Source: Microbacterium radiodurans
GTDB lineage: Bacteria > Actinomycetota > Actinomycetes > Actinomycetales > Microbacteriaceae
DNA: 64,000 nt
Direction of reading: 5' to 3'
Assembly (NCBI RefSeq): GCF_008710705.1
Contig: NZ_VYRZ01000001.1
Location: forward strand, 868,001 to 932,000
This document shows positions 33,659-42,336 of the stretch, piece after piece. Position numbers and translations under genes: made by a program. A model generated the notes under the pieces. The model searched no databases and was not told the origin of the DNA. It saw only the letters and a list, made by a program, of their open reading frames with translations. Position 1 is the stretch's first letter; every line of letters begins with the position of its first letter.

Positions 33659-34990
33659 GTGAGCGCACGTTCGGATGCGAGAGCATCGCGTCGTCACCGC
33701 CGCCCCGTCGCGCGTCACGGCGTGCTGACCTCGCCGAACCCCTTCGTGCAGGTGCTGACGGTCCTCGGCGTCATGGTGCTCGTCGTCGCGATCAGCGCCG
33801 GCGCCGTCGGTGCGTTCGCGGTCTGGGACGCGTCGCGCTCGGTCGCCGACAACAGCGTGGCGCTCGAGGGCGACGACGTCGCCCAGCTGCCGCCGACGAT
33901 CGGCGAGATCGAGGGCGGCGTGAACATGCTCATCGTCGGCACCGATTCGTGCGAGGGGCAGGATCTCGCCCTCTTCCCGCGCTGCGGCATCGACGACGAC
34001 GGGCTCGAGCGCAACGACGTGACGATGCTCGTGCACATCAGCGACGAGCCGCGCCGCGTGACGGTCGTCTCGTTCCCGCGCGACATGGTCGTCCCGATCC
34101 CGTCGTGCCCCGACGGCGAGGGCGGTCGCCACTCGGCGATGAGCGCGCAGATGATCAACGTCTCGTACGGCTACGGCGGGCTGCCGTGCACGGTGCTCAC
34201 GGTGGAGGAGCTCACCGGCATCGACATCCAGTTCGCGGCATCCATCCGCTGGACCGGCGTCATCAACATGTCCGACGCGATCGGCGGCGTCGACGTCTGC
34301 GTCTCGGAGGACATCAGCGACCGCCACACCGGCCTGAGCCTGACGGCCGGCACCCACACGCTGCAGGGCGCCGAGGCGCTGCAGTTCCTGCGCATCCGTC
34401 ACGGCATCGGCGACGGCTCGGACCTCGCCCGCATCTCGAACCAGCAGCAGTTCATGAGCTCGATGGTGCGCAAGCTCCAGTCGGATGCCGTGCTGGCGAA
34501 CCCGCAGGCGCTGTTCAACATCGCGACGACCGCCCTGCAGCAGGTCAACAGCCAGCAGCTGCAGCTGAGCGAGTCGCTCGCGAGCCCGACGCGCATGGTC
34601 CAGATCGCCATGGCGGTCAAGGACGTGCCGTTCTCGGACATCAACTTCCTGCAGTATCCGACGTACTACGCGCCGGACGGGCTCCGCGTGATGCCGAACA
34701 CGGACTCGGCCGCGACGCTGTTCGACGCCCTCGCCAACAACCAGCCGATCCAGCTCACCGGAGATGCGAGCCAGGGCTACGGCGTCGAGGTCGTCGGCGA
34801 GGCCGAGCAGCCCGCTGCGCCCGCCCCGACCGAGACGGACGCCGCGCCCGCGACGCCGGAGGGCGAGCAGCCGGCACCGGATCCCGCCGCGACCGACGCG
34901 ACCCCGCCGGCGACGGAGTACGTCGAGCTGCCGAGCGACATCGCGGGATCGAGCGCCGCCCAGGTTACCTGCACCGTCGCGGAGCGCTGA
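33659..34990 (+). CDS. LytR-CpsA-Psr (LCP) family cell-wall glycopolymer ligase
   Basis: Protein of 443 residues. A basic cytoplasmic tail of about 30 residues is followed by one membrane helix (FVQVLTVLGVMVLVVAISAG) and an extracellular LCP domain. The latter shows the conserved NMLIVGTDSC, LERNDVTMLVHI, VVSFPRDMVVPIP and ALQFLRIRHGIGDGSDLARI, carrying Arg and Asp residues for polyprenyl pyrophosphate. The C-terminal 60 residues are Ala/Pro/Thr/Glu low complexity. LCP enzymes attach teichoic-acid-like or arabinogalactan polymers to peptidoglycan. GTG 33659 is chosen for GAGAGGGA at the right spacing. A tRNA-Ser gene follows. Confidence 0.93.
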   Translation: MSARSDARASRRHRRPVARHGVLTSPNPFVQVLTVLGVMVLVVAISAGAVGAFAVWDASRSVADNSVALEGDDVAQLPPTIGEIEGGVNMLIVGTDSCEGQDLALFPRCGIDDDGLERNDVTMLVHISDEPRRVTVVSFPRDMVVPIPSCPDGEGGRHSAMSAQMINVSYGYGGLPCTVLTVEELTGIDIQFAASIRWTGVINMSDAIGGVDVCVSEDISDRHTGLSLTAGTHTLQGAEALQFLRIRHGIGDGSDLARISNQQQFMSSMVRKLQSDAVLANPQALFNIATTALQQVNSQQLQLSESLASPTRMVQIAMAVKDVPFSDINFLQYPTYYAPDGLRVMPNTDSAATLFDALANNQPIQLTGDASQGYGVEVVGEAEQPAAPAPTETDAAPATPEGEQPAPDPAATDATPPATEYVELPSDIAGSSAAQVTCTVAER

Positions 34991-35073
34991 GTCTGCCGGG
35001 GCCGATTCGGAGTCAGCCTGGGAGCGGGTTATGATTGCCGGGTGCATCCGCGCCGTCTCGCGTCGGATGCCGT

Positions 35074-35165
35074 GGAGACGTCGCATAGTCAGGCCTAGTG
35101 CACCACCCTGCTAAGGTGGAGTCCCCGTAAGGGGACCGAGGGTTCAAATCCCTCCGTCTCCGCCA
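35074..35165 (+). tRNA. tRNA-Ser (anticodon GCU)
   Basis: A 92-nt type II tRNA. Acceptor strands GGAGACG and CGTCTCC pair. The anticodon stem CCACC/GGTGG encloses CTGCTAA with anticodon GCT, and the long variable arm includes GTCCCC/GGGGAC. GGTTCAAATCC is the T-arm and CCA is encoded. It reads AGC and AGU serine codons. Confidence 0.97.
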
Positions 35166-35227
35166 CCCGAAAGCCCCGGTCCGCCGGGGCTTTCGCCGTT
35201 CCCGCCCCGCGGCTCCCGCGGATTCGC

Positions 35228-35294
35228 CGAGACAGCACCGGAGCCCCGAGACAGCGTCCGGCAGCTGCTGTTTCGGTGCTCGGATGCTGTCTCG
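35228..35294. repeat. Intergenic inverted repeat with CGAGACAGCA arms, nested
   Basis: CGAGACAGCA (35228-35237) pairs perfectly with TGCTGTCTCG (35285-35294). Inside, CCGAGACAGC near 35246-35255 pairs with GCTGTTTCGG near 35266-35275 (one mismatch), so a variant of the same arm is nested within itself. It lies between tRNA-Ser(GCU) and the LacI gene. A related arm, CGAGACAGCAC, occurs at 43588-43598. Confidence 0.78.
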
Positions 35295-35320
35295 CGGATG
35301 CCGCGGCGGACGCCGCCGGG

Positions 35321-36301
35321 TCAGCGGGGGGCGGGGGCGGCGGTCGAGGCCCGGACGATCAGCTGCGAGCCGAGGGTCGCCGAGCGGGCGGGCGCGGTGC
35401 CGGCGATGGCCTCGGCCAGGAGGTCGACCGCGAGCGCGCCGCACCGCGCGATCGGCATGCGCACGGTGGTGAGGCCGGGGGTCACGGCACCGGCGAGGTC
35501 GATGTCGTCGATCCCGACGATGCTGATGTCGTCGGGGCAGGTGACGCCGAGCTCCGAGAGGCCCGCCTCGAGACCGAGCGCGACGAGGTCGTTGTAGGCG
35601 ATGACGGCGGTCGCGCCGCTCGCCGCGGTCGGGGCGGCGGCGGCGCGTCCGCCCTGGATGGATGCCGCCTGGTGACCGAGCCGGGTCAGCGTCACCCCGT
35701 GCCGATCGCAGGCCTGCTCGATCGTCAGTGACCGGCGGGCATCGGCCCAGGAGCCGCGCGGCCCGGAGGCGTAGGCGACGTGACGGTGGCCGAGGGCGAC
35801 GAGGTGCTCGACGGCCTGGGTCGGTCCGAACTCCGTGTCCATCAGCACGCTCGGCAGGGGATCGATCGAGCGGTTGACGACGACGCACGGCGCCTCGCCG
35901 ACGATGCCCAGCACCTCGTCGTCGGGCAGGCGCGGTGAGCACAGCAGCATCCCGTCGAGCTCGCGGGCGCGTTCGATCTGCTCCCGCTCCCGCCGGGGGT
36001 CCTCGTCGGCGTCGAACACCGCGATGCGGTGGCGGCTGTGCCACGCCTGCCCCTGGATCGCCTTGAGGAGGGTCGCGTAGACGGGGTTCGCGACGTCGGG
36101 GAACACGACGCCCAGGGTCCGCCGCGCGGTCGCGGTCTGCGATGCGACATAACCGAGCTCGCCCGCCGCGACGAGCACGCGGTCGAGGGTCGCCGCCGCG
36201 AGTCGGTCGGGTTCGCCGAAGGCCCGCGAGGCCGTGGCGATCGACACGCCGGCCCGACGTGCCACGTCCGTCAAAGTCGCTGCCACCGTAGCTCCCGCCA
36301 T
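35321..36301 (-). CDS. LacI-family transcriptional regulator of the hexuronate/hexonate operon
   Basis: Protein of 326 residues. The N-terminal DNA-binding domain is TLTDVARRAGVSIATASRAF with the hinge following (ASQTATARRTLGVVFPD). The periplasmic-binding-protein-like effector domain includes AVIAYNDLVALGLEAGLSE and DISIVGIDDIDLAGAVTPGL. ATG 36301 is preferred because GGAAGGA lies 7 nt upstream; an in-frame ATG 15 bases earlier is less well placed. It is divergent from the UxuB-ManD operon, whose promoter carries a TTGTACAA palindrome. It therefore probably represses that operon in response to a sugar acid. Confidence 0.92.
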   Translation of the reverse strand: MAGATVAATLTDVARRAGVSIATASRAFGEPDRLAAATLDRVLVAAGELGYVASQTATARRTLGVVFPDVANPVYATLLKAIQGQAWHSRHRIAVFDADEDPRREREQIERARELDGMLLCSPRLPDDEVLGIVGEAPCVVVNRSIDPLPSVLMDTEFGPTQAVEHLVALGHRHVAYASGPRGSWADARRSLTIEQACDRHGVTLTRLGHQAASIQGGRAAAAPTAASGATAVIAYNDLVALGLEAGLSELGVTCPDDISIVGIDDIDLAGAVTPGLTTVRMPIARCGALAVDLLAEAIAGTAPARSATLGSQLIVRASTAAPAPR

Positions 36302-36342
36302 CCGCCGTCCTTCCATGATCGCCCATGTGTCGATGTAAAGGC

Positions 36343-36378
36343 TTGACAAGTTTGTACAACAACATCATCATAGTTTTC
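36343..36378 (+). promoter_or_regulatory. Promoter with operator palindrome in the spacer; likely leaderless start
   Basis: TTGACA (36343-36348) is a perfect -35 box. A 17-nt spacer leads to CATCAT (36366-36371) as -10. The palindrome TTGTACAA (36352-36359) fills the spacer, a classical repressor position for the divergent LacI protein. The ATG of the next gene begins eight bases after the -10 box and has no Shine-Dalgarno, so transcription probably starts at or beside the initiation codon. Confidence 0.65.
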
Positions 36379-37899
36379 ATGACGATCAGCGACGATCTCC
36401 CGCGCCTCGGCCGCTCGGCATCCGATGCCCCCGCGCCGAGCGGCGCCGGCATCCTGCACCTCGGTCTCGGCAGCTTCCACCGTGCGCACCAGGCGGTGTA
36501 CACGGCTGCGGCGCTCGAGCGCGACGGCGGCGACTGGGGGATCGTGGGTGTCGCCTCGCGATCGCGCTCCGTCGTCGACGCGATGCACGCGCAGGACCTC
36601 CGCTACACGGTCGCCACGATCTCCCCGAACGGCACGCGGCTGAGCATCCCCGGCGCGCACACCGACGCCTACGTCGCCGCCGACGACCCGCAGCGCGTCG
36701 TGCGCCACCTCGCCGACGACGGCATCCGCGTCGTGACCCTGACGGTCACCGAGAACGGATACAGCTACGCGCCCGCCTCGCAGCGCCTCGACCTCGACGA
36801 CCCGCTCGTCCGCGCCGATCTGGCCGGCGAGGCGCCGCGGACCACCATCGGACAGCTCGCGCGCGGTCTGCAGCTGCGCGCATCGCGGGGCGGCGCGCCC
36901 GTCTCGGTGCTCAGCTGCGACAACCTCGCCGCGAACGGCTCGCACACCGAGAAGCTCGTCCGCGAGTTCCTCGCCGAGCTACCGAGCGGCGAGGGTGCCG
37001 AAGCGCTCGCGTTCCTCGACGCGTCGGTGAGCTTCCCCTCGAGCATGGTCGACCGCATCGTCCCCGCGACCACCGACCGACTGCGGGCTGAGGTCAGCGT
37101 CCTGCTCGGCGCGATCGACGAGGTGCCCGTACCCGCGGAGCCCTTCACGATGTGGGCGATCGAGGACCGCTTCGCCGGCGGCCGCCCCGCGTGGGAGGCG
37201 GGCGGCGCCGTGTTCACCGACGAGGTCGGACGCTACGAGCAGCTCAAGGTGCGCCTGCTCAACGGCACCCACTCGCTCATCGCCTATCTCGGCGCTCTCC
37301 GCGGCGCCGCGACCATCCCCGACGCGATCGCCGCCGGCGGCATCGAGGCGGCAGCACGCGCGGTGCTCCGCGGCGAGTACGAGCCGTCGGTGCAGGTGCC
37401 CTCCGGCGTCGACGTCCGCGAGTACGAGCGGCAGCTCTTCGAGCGCTGGGGCAACAGCGCCCTCGGCCACCGCACGTCGCAGGTCGGAAGCGACGGCTCG
37501 GTGAAGCTCCGCCAGCGCATCCCCGAACCCGCCCTGCTCGCCCTCGCGTCGGGCCGGATGCCGCACCTCATCGCCCTCACGGTCGCCGGCTACCTCTCGT
37601 GCATCGCGCCGCTTCCCGGCTTCGACGCGGGACCGCACGCCGAGGCGATGACGGATGCCGCGCAGCACCGCCTCGCCGAGCTCGCCGCCACGGCGAGCGG
37701 GGGGCGCGACCTCGCGTCGCGCGTCATCGCGGAGCGTCAGCTCTTCGGCGAGCAGCTGGCGGCGGAGACCGCCTTCATCGATCGGGTCGGCGACCTCGTC
37801 GACACGATCGCCCGACACGGCGTCGACGCCGCGATCGACGAGTGCGTCGGCGCATCCGCCGGCGCGGCACGACCCACGACCGAGACGGAGCTGCGATGA
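36379..37899 (+). CDS. uxuB: Mannitol dehydrogenase-family protein, probable fructuronate reductase
   Basis: Protein of 506 residues. The NAD-binding start is GILHLGLGSFHRAHQAVYT, LTVTENGYSY and VLSCDNLAANG follow, and the catalytic stretch is EQLKVRLLNGTHSLIAYLG with the Lys, Asn and His of the polyol dehydrogenase family. Family members reduce fructuronate to mannonate, tagaturonate to altronate, or oxidise mannitol. Fructuronate reductase is preferred because mannonate dehydratase lies three genes downstream. No uronate isomerase (UxaC) is in the window. It is first in the operon and overlaps the next gene by ATGA. Confidence 0.82.
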   Translation: MTISDDLPRLGRSASDAPAPSGAGILHLGLGSFHRAHQAVYTAAALERDGGDWGIVGVASRSRSVVDAMHAQDLRYTVATISPNGTRLSIPGAHTDAYVAADDPQRVVRHLADDGIRVVTLTVTENGYSYAPASQRLDLDDPLVRADLAGEAPRTTIGQLARGLQLRASRGGAPVSVLSCDNLAANGSHTEKLVREFLAELPSGEGAEALAFLDASVSFPSSMVDRIVPATTDRLRAEVSVLLGAIDEVPVPAEPFTMWAIEDRFAGGRPAWEAGGAVFTDEVGRYEQLKVRLLNGTHSLIAYLGALRGAATIPDAIAAGGIEAAARAVLRGEYEPSVQVPSGVDVREYERQLFERWGNSALGHRTSQVGSDGSVKLRQRIPEPALLALASGRMPHLIALTVAGYLSCIAPLPGFDAGPHAEAMTDAAQHRLAELAATASGGRDLASRVIAERQLFGEQLAAETAFIDRVGDLVDTIARHGVDAAIDECVGASAGAARPTTETELR

Positions 37900-38900
37900 A
37901 GACGCTCGCCATCCACGGGGCAGAGGACATCCGCTGGGAGGATCGGGAGATCCCCGAGCCCGGGTCCGGGCAGGTGCGCCTGCGCGTAGCCTTCGTCGGC
38001 ATCTGCGGTTCCGACCTCCACTACTACTTCCACGGCGCGAACGGCGAGTACACGATCCGCGAGCCGCTGACTCCCGGGCACGAGCTCTCCGGCACGGTCG
38101 ACCTCGACCCGTCGGGTCGCCTGGCCGCGGGCACCCCGGTGACGGTGCACCCCGCCCGTTTCGGGCCGGAGGCCCCCGGTCTGGAGGCTCACCCCCACCT
38201 GCGCGCGGGCGGCGACTACCTCGGCAGCGCGGCCGCCGACCCCCACCGCCAGGGCGGCGCCTCGGAGTACCTCGTCGTCGACGAGCACATGGTGCGCGAG
38301 CTGCCGGAGGGTCTCCCGCTCGAGCGCGCGGCGCTCGCCGAGCCGCTGGCCGTCGCGCTTCACGCGGTGGGGCTCGCCGGCGACGTCGCGGGCGCGCGCG
38401 TGCTCGTCGTCGGCGCCGGCCCCATCGGTCTGCTCGTGGCCGCGGCGGCCGTCCGCGCCGGGGCCGCGACGGTGGCCGCGAGCGATGTCCGGCCCGAGCC
38501 CCTCGAGCGCGCCCGCGCGCTCGGTGCGACCGAGACCTTCCTCGTCGGCACCGACGCCGTTCCGGACGAGTCCTTCGACGTCGTCCTGGAGTGCTCCGGC
38601 GTCGGCGTCGCCCTCACCCAATCGGTGCGCGCGGTCCGCCGCACCGGCACGATCGTCCAGGTCGGGATGCTGCCGAACACCGAGATCGGGGTGAACCTCG
38701 CGCCGCTCCTGGCGAAGGAGGTCACCCTCCGCGGCGCCTTCCGATTCTCGGACGAGATCGACGACGCCGTGACGATGCTCGCGGCATCCGATGCCCTCGA
38801 CTCGGTGATCTCGCACGCGATCCCGGCAGCCGATGCCGTGAACGCGTTCGCGATCGCCCGCGACTCCTCCGCTTCGGCGAAGGTGCTGCTCTCCCTCTAG
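37896..38900 (+). CDS. Zinc-type alcohol dehydrogenase, L-idonate 5-dehydrogenase-like
   Basis: Protein of 334 residues, medium-chain dehydrogenase. The catalytic zinc site is present: Cys in VGICGSDLHYY, His-Glu in PGHELSG, and Glu in LAEPLAVALH. The Rossmann loop is VLVVGAGPIGLLVAAAAV. LGSAAADPHRQGGASEYLVV matches the idonate/sorbitol group. The segment that normally holds four Cys for structural zinc (between residues about 85 and 110) has none. It presumably oxidises idonate or a related sugar acid to a ketogluconate. The ATG overlaps the uxuB stop. Confidence 0.82.
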   Translation: MKTLAIHGAEDIRWEDREIPEPGSGQVRLRVAFVGICGSDLHYYFHGANGEYTIREPLTPGHELSGTVDLDPSGRLAAGTPVTVHPARFGPEAPGLEAHPHLRAGGDYLGSAAADPHRQGGASEYLVVDEHMVRELPEGLPLERAALAEPLAVALHAVGLAGDVAGARVLVVGAGPIGLLVAAAAVRAGAATVAASDVRPEPLERARALGATETFLVGTDAVPDESFDVVLECSGVGVALTQSVRAVRRTGTIVQVGMLPNTEIGVNLAPLLAKEVTLRGAFRFSDEIDDAVTMLAASDALDSVISHAIPAADAVNAFAIARDSSASAKVLLSL

Positions 38901-38983
38901 CGATACCGCGGCGTCGCCGTCCCGCACGGCCCACGACCCACCGCCGCACCCGACACCCCTCCAGGTCCGAAGGAGTACCTCCC

Positions 38984-40375
38984 ATGTCAGACGCCACCAC
39001 GACGGCCTCGGCCGCCGATCCCACCGCGAAGCGGTCGGTGCGCGACCTCGTCCGCGCCGCCATCTCGGGCTGGCTCGGCACCGCGCTCGAGTTCATGGAC
39101 TACCAGCTCTACTCGCTGGCCGCCGCGCTCGTGTTCGCCGATCTGTTCTTCTCGTCCGAGAACCCCGCCGTCGCGGTCGTCGCCGCGATGGCCACCTACG
39201 GCGTGGGCTATGTCGCCCGCCCCGTCGGCGCGTTCTTCTTCGCCCGACTCGGCGACAAGACCGGCCGCACCAAGGTCCTCTTCTACACGATCCTGCTGAT
39301 GGGTCTCGCCACGACGCTCATCGGCTTCCTGCCGACGTACTCGCAGGTGGGCATCCTCGCCCCGATCCTCCTGGTGCTGCTGCGCATCGCGCAGGGCTTC
39401 GGCGCGGGCGCCGAGATCTCGGGCGCGGGCGTCATGCTCGCCGAGTACGCGCCCGCCAAGCGTCGCGGCATCATCGCATCGCTCGTCGCGCTCGGCACGA
39501 ACTGCGGCACGCTGCTCGCGTCGGGCATCTGGGCGATCCTGCTCGTCGCGTTCAGCGAGGACGAGGTCATCGACTGGGCCTGGCGCATCCCCTTCATCGC
39601 CAGCGCGGTCATCATGCTCTTCGCGATCTGGGTGCGCTTCAACCTCAAGGAGACCCCCGTCTTCGAGGAGCGCGACGACGTCGTCGACGGCAAGGCCCTC
39701 ACCCGTGCCGAGGCGCTCCAGCTCGCGACCGAGACCGGCGACGTCCGCACGCTCGAGGCCATGCAGCGCAAGCCCTGGAAGGCCTTCTCGATCGCCCTGC
39801 TGCTGCGCTTCGGACAGGCCGGCAACTCCGGCATGATCCAGACGTACCTCATCAGCTACATCACCGTGGTGCTGCTGCTCGACCGCTCCATCGGCGTCAA
39901 TGCCGTGATCGTCTCGTCGCTCGTCGCCTTCATCACCGTCCCGCTCTCGGGCTGGCTCGGCGACCGGTTCGGCCGCAAGCGCATGTACATGGTGTGGGCG
40001 ATCGTCGCGCTCATCGTCATCGTCCCGACGATGCTCATGATCAGCAGCGGCGACACGGCGCAGGTCTTCATCGGCTACGTCCTGCTGCACAACCTCGCGG
40101 TGATGAGCTTCGCCTCGCTCGAGAACCTGACGCTCCCCGAGATCTTCGGAGCCCGCAACCGGTACACCTACACCGCCATGGCCCGCGAGATCGCGGCGAT
40201 CGTCGCGACCGGCGCCGGCCCCGTCATCGCGGCGGCCTGGGTGTCGGCCGTCACCGGCTCGTTCATCCCGATCATCATCATGCTGATGTTCTTCACGCTC
40301 TGCGCGCTCGTGGCCTCGATCTGGATGCCCGAGGTCGCCGGGCGCGATCTCACCGACCCGCGCGACGCGATCTGA
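38984..40375 (+). CDS. MFS transporter, metabolite:H+ symporter (MHS) family
   Basis: Protein of 463 residues with twelve predicted membrane helices. The family loop motifs are RLGDKTGRTKVLF (between helices 2 and 3) and GWLGDRFGRKRMYM (between 8 and 9). GTALEFMDYQLYSLAAALVF in helix 1 is typical of the MHS group (ShiA, ProP, KgtP relatives). A charged central loop of about 50 residues separates the halves. By context it imports a hexuronate or hexonate with protons. AAGGAG precedes the ATG. A perfect 12-bp hairpin follows the stop. Confidence 0.9.
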   Translation: MSDATTTASAADPTAKRSVRDLVRAAISGWLGTALEFMDYQLYSLAAALVFADLFFSSENPAVAVVAAMATYGVGYVARPVGAFFFARLGDKTGRTKVLFYTILLMGLATTLIGFLPTYSQVGILAPILLVLLRIAQGFGAGAEISGAGVMLAEYAPAKRRGIIASLVALGTNCGTLLASGIWAILLVAFSEDEVIDWAWRIPFIASAVIMLFAIWVRFNLKETPVFEERDDVVDGKALTRAEALQLATETGDVRTLEAMQRKPWKAFSIALLLRFGQAGNSGMIQTYLISYITVVLLLDRSIGVNAVIVSSLVAFITVPLSGWLGDRFGRKRMYMVWAIVALIVIVPTMLMISSGDTAQVFIGYVLLHNLAVMSFASLENLTLPEIFGARNRYTYTAMAREIAAIVATGAGPVIAAAWVSAVTGSFIPIIIMLMFFTLCALVASIWMPEVAGRDLTDPRDAI

Positions 40376-40392
40376 CCCGACCGACCACGATC

Positions 40393-40424
40393 CGGGATGC
40401 GGCGGCACGAGTCGCCGCATCCCG
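40393..40424 (+). promoter_or_regulatory. Perfect 12-bp stem-loop between transporter and manD genes
   Basis: CGGGATGCGGCG (40393-40404) pairs with CGCCGCATCCCG (40413-40424) around an 8-nt loop. The TCAGGAG ribosome-binding site of manD follows within 12 bases. There is no U-run and the operon continues. It probably acts as a processing or attenuation hairpin that separates transporter and enzyme levels. Confidence 0.6.
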
Positions 40425-40442
40425 CCCTCTCAGGAGCACCGC

Positions 40443-41684
40443 ATGACCATCGAACTCGTCGATGTGAGCGTCACGAGCCCCGGACGCAACTTCGTCACCC
40501 TGAAGATCACGACCTCCGACGGTGTCGTCGGCTGGGGGGACGCGACCCTCAACGGCCGCGAGCTCTCGGTCGCCTCGTACCTGCGCGACCACCTCGCATC
40601 GACCCTGATCGGCCGCGACGAGGATCGCATCGAGGACACCTGGCAGTACCTGTACCGCGCACCGTACTGGCGCCGCGGCCCCGTGACGATGGCGGCGATC
40701 GCCGCGGTCGACATGGCGCTGTGGGACATCAAGGCGAAGAAGGCCGGGGTGCCGCTGTACCAGCTGCTCGGCGGCGCGAGCCGCGACGCGCTGCGGGTCT
40801 ACGTCCACGCGTCCGGTGCCGACTACGCCTCGCTGAAGGATGCCGTCGCCGCCTACGTCGACAGCGGCGTCACCGCGGTGCGGGTGCAGACCGGCATCCC
40901 TGGCCTCGGACAGATCTACGGCGTCGCGACCGCCAAGCCGGGCGCGAAGTACGACTACGAGCCGGCCAAGCGCGCCGCGGACGGTTCGTCGGCCACCCGT
41001 CCCGCCGAGGAGGCGTGGGACACGCGCAAGTACCTGTCGCACATGCCCGGCGTCTTCGGCCGACTCCGCGAGGACTTCGGCACCGATCTGCGCATCCTGC
41101 ACGACGGCCACCACCGCATGTCGCCGATCGAGGCCGCCCGGTTCGCGAAGGACATCGAACCCTACGACCTGTTCTGGCTCGAGGACTGCACCCCCGCCGA
41201 GGACCAGACCGCGCTGCGCACGGTGCGCCAGTACTCGACGACGCCCCTCGCGATCGGCGAGGTCTTCAACACGGTCTACGACTATCAGACGCTCATCACC
41301 GAGCGGCTGATCGACTACGTCCGCTCGGCGGTCACGCACACGGGCGGCATCACGGCGATGAAGAAGCTGCTCGATTTCGCGGCGATCTACGGCATCAAGT
41401 CCGGGATGCACGGACCCACCGACATCTCCCCGGTCGGCATGGCCGCGGCGCTGCACCTCGGGCTGGCGCTGCACAACTTCGGCATCCAGGAGTACATGCC
41501 CCACAATGACGCGACGCTCGAGGTCTTCCGGACGTCGTACCGATACGATCGGGGGTTCCTGCACCCCGGCGATGCCCCCGGACTCGGGGTCGAGCTCGAC
41601 GAGGCCGCAGCCGACGCGTTCGAGTACACGAAGGCCTACCTGCCGGTGAACCGGCTCCTCGATGGGACGATGCATGACTGGTGA
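40443..41684 (+). CDS. manD: D-mannonate dehydratase (enolase superfamily)
   Basis: Protein of 413 residues. YRAPYWRRGPVTMAAIAAVD leads into the ManD-specific loop. Metal ligands fit HDGHHRMSPIEAARF (Asp, with a catalytic His), FWLEDCTPAEDQ (Glu) and AIGEVFN (Glu). HGPTDISPVGMAAALHL and YMPHNDATLEVF are family signatures. It dehydrates D-mannonate to KDG. The family includes members with high and low activity and some on D-gluconate, which cannot be separated by eye. UxuB upstream and the KDPG aldolase/KDG kinase pair downstream support the mannonate role. Confidence 0.92.
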   Translation: MTIELVDVSVTSPGRNFVTLKITTSDGVVGWGDATLNGRELSVASYLRDHLASTLIGRDEDRIEDTWQYLYRAPYWRRGPVTMAAIAAVDMALWDIKAKKAGVPLYQLLGGASRDALRVYVHASGADYASLKDAVAAYVDSGVTAVRVQTGIPGLGQIYGVATAKPGAKYDYEPAKRAADGSSATRPAEEAWDTRKYLSHMPGVFGRLREDFGTDLRILHDGHHRMSPIEAARFAKDIEPYDLFWLEDCTPAEDQTALRTVRQYSTTPLAIGEVFNTVYDYQTLITERLIDYVRSAVTHTGGITAMKKLLDFAAIYGIKSGMHGPTDISPVGMAAALHLGLALHNFGIQEYMPHNDATLEVFRTSYRYDRGFLHPGDAPGLGVELDEAAADAFEYTKAYLPVNRLLDGTMHDW

Positions 41685-42336
41685 GACCGCTCCGAACCGC
41701 GCCGCGCTGCCGACGCTCACCCGCGACGGGCGACTCGTCGTCGTCGCGCGGGCCCGACGGGCCGAGGACTACGAGCGGGTTCTCGACGTACTCGTGGATG
41801 CCGGGGTCCGCAGCGTCGAGGTGACGCTCACGACTCCCGGGACCTTCGACCGCCTGCCCGCGCTCATCGAGCGGTACCGCGGCGCCGCCGACATCGGGGT
41901 GGGAACCGTGACCGCGCTCGACCAGCTGGAGCGCGTCATCGACGCCGGAGCACCGTACGCGGTCACCCCGATCACCTCGGCGACGCTCGTCGAACGTGCC
42001 GTTGCCGCGGGGCTCCCCATCGTTCCGGGCGGTCTCACCCCGACCGAGCTGTTCGCGTCGTGGTCGCTCGGCGCCTCGGCGGTGAAGGTGTTCCCCGCCG
42101 GACAGGTCGCGCCCGGCTACGTGAAGGACCTCCGCGGCCCGTTCCCCGGCATCGCCGTCGTCCCCTCGGGCGGCGTCGACCTCGACGGCGCGCGCGCCTG
42201 GCTCGCCGCCGGCGCGGTGGCGGTCAGCGTCGGCGGTCCTCTCCTCGGCGACGCCTTCGCGGACGGCGACCTCGCAGCTCTCCGCGAGCGCACCGCGCGC
42301 TTCGTCGCGGCGTGCGCCGAGGGCTCGGGCTCGTGA
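41674..42336 (+). CDS. eda: 2-keto-3-deoxy-6-phosphogluconate aldolase, second copy
   Basis: Protein of 220 residues. The Schiff-base Lys138 is in SAVKVFPAG, Glu49 in SVEVTLTT, and IGVGTV and VPGGLTPTE are the binding loops. It differs clearly from the copy at 12.9 kb, so the two are not a recent duplication. It splits KDPG, or the corresponding galacto isomer, to pyruvate and glyceraldehyde-3-phosphate. The ATG at 41674 overlaps the end of manD by 11 bases. Its TGA overlaps the kinase GTG (GTGA). Confidence 0.9.
   Translation: MTGETAPNRAALPTLTRDGRLVVVARARRAEDYERVLDVLVDAGVRSVEVTLTTPGTFDRLPALIERYRGAADIGVGTVTALDQLERVIDAGAPYAVTPITSATLVERAVAAGLPIVPGGLTPTELFASWSLGASAVKVFPAGQVAPGYVKDLRGPFPGIAVVPSGGVDLDGARAWLAAGAVAVSVGGPLLGDAFADGDLAALRERTARFVAACAEGSGS

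Noticed and set aside
24793..35165. Genomic-island attachment sites at the two tRNA-Ser genes.
   Set aside because: No integrase gene and no second copy of either tRNA 3' end were seen in the window, so there is no support for site-specific integration here.
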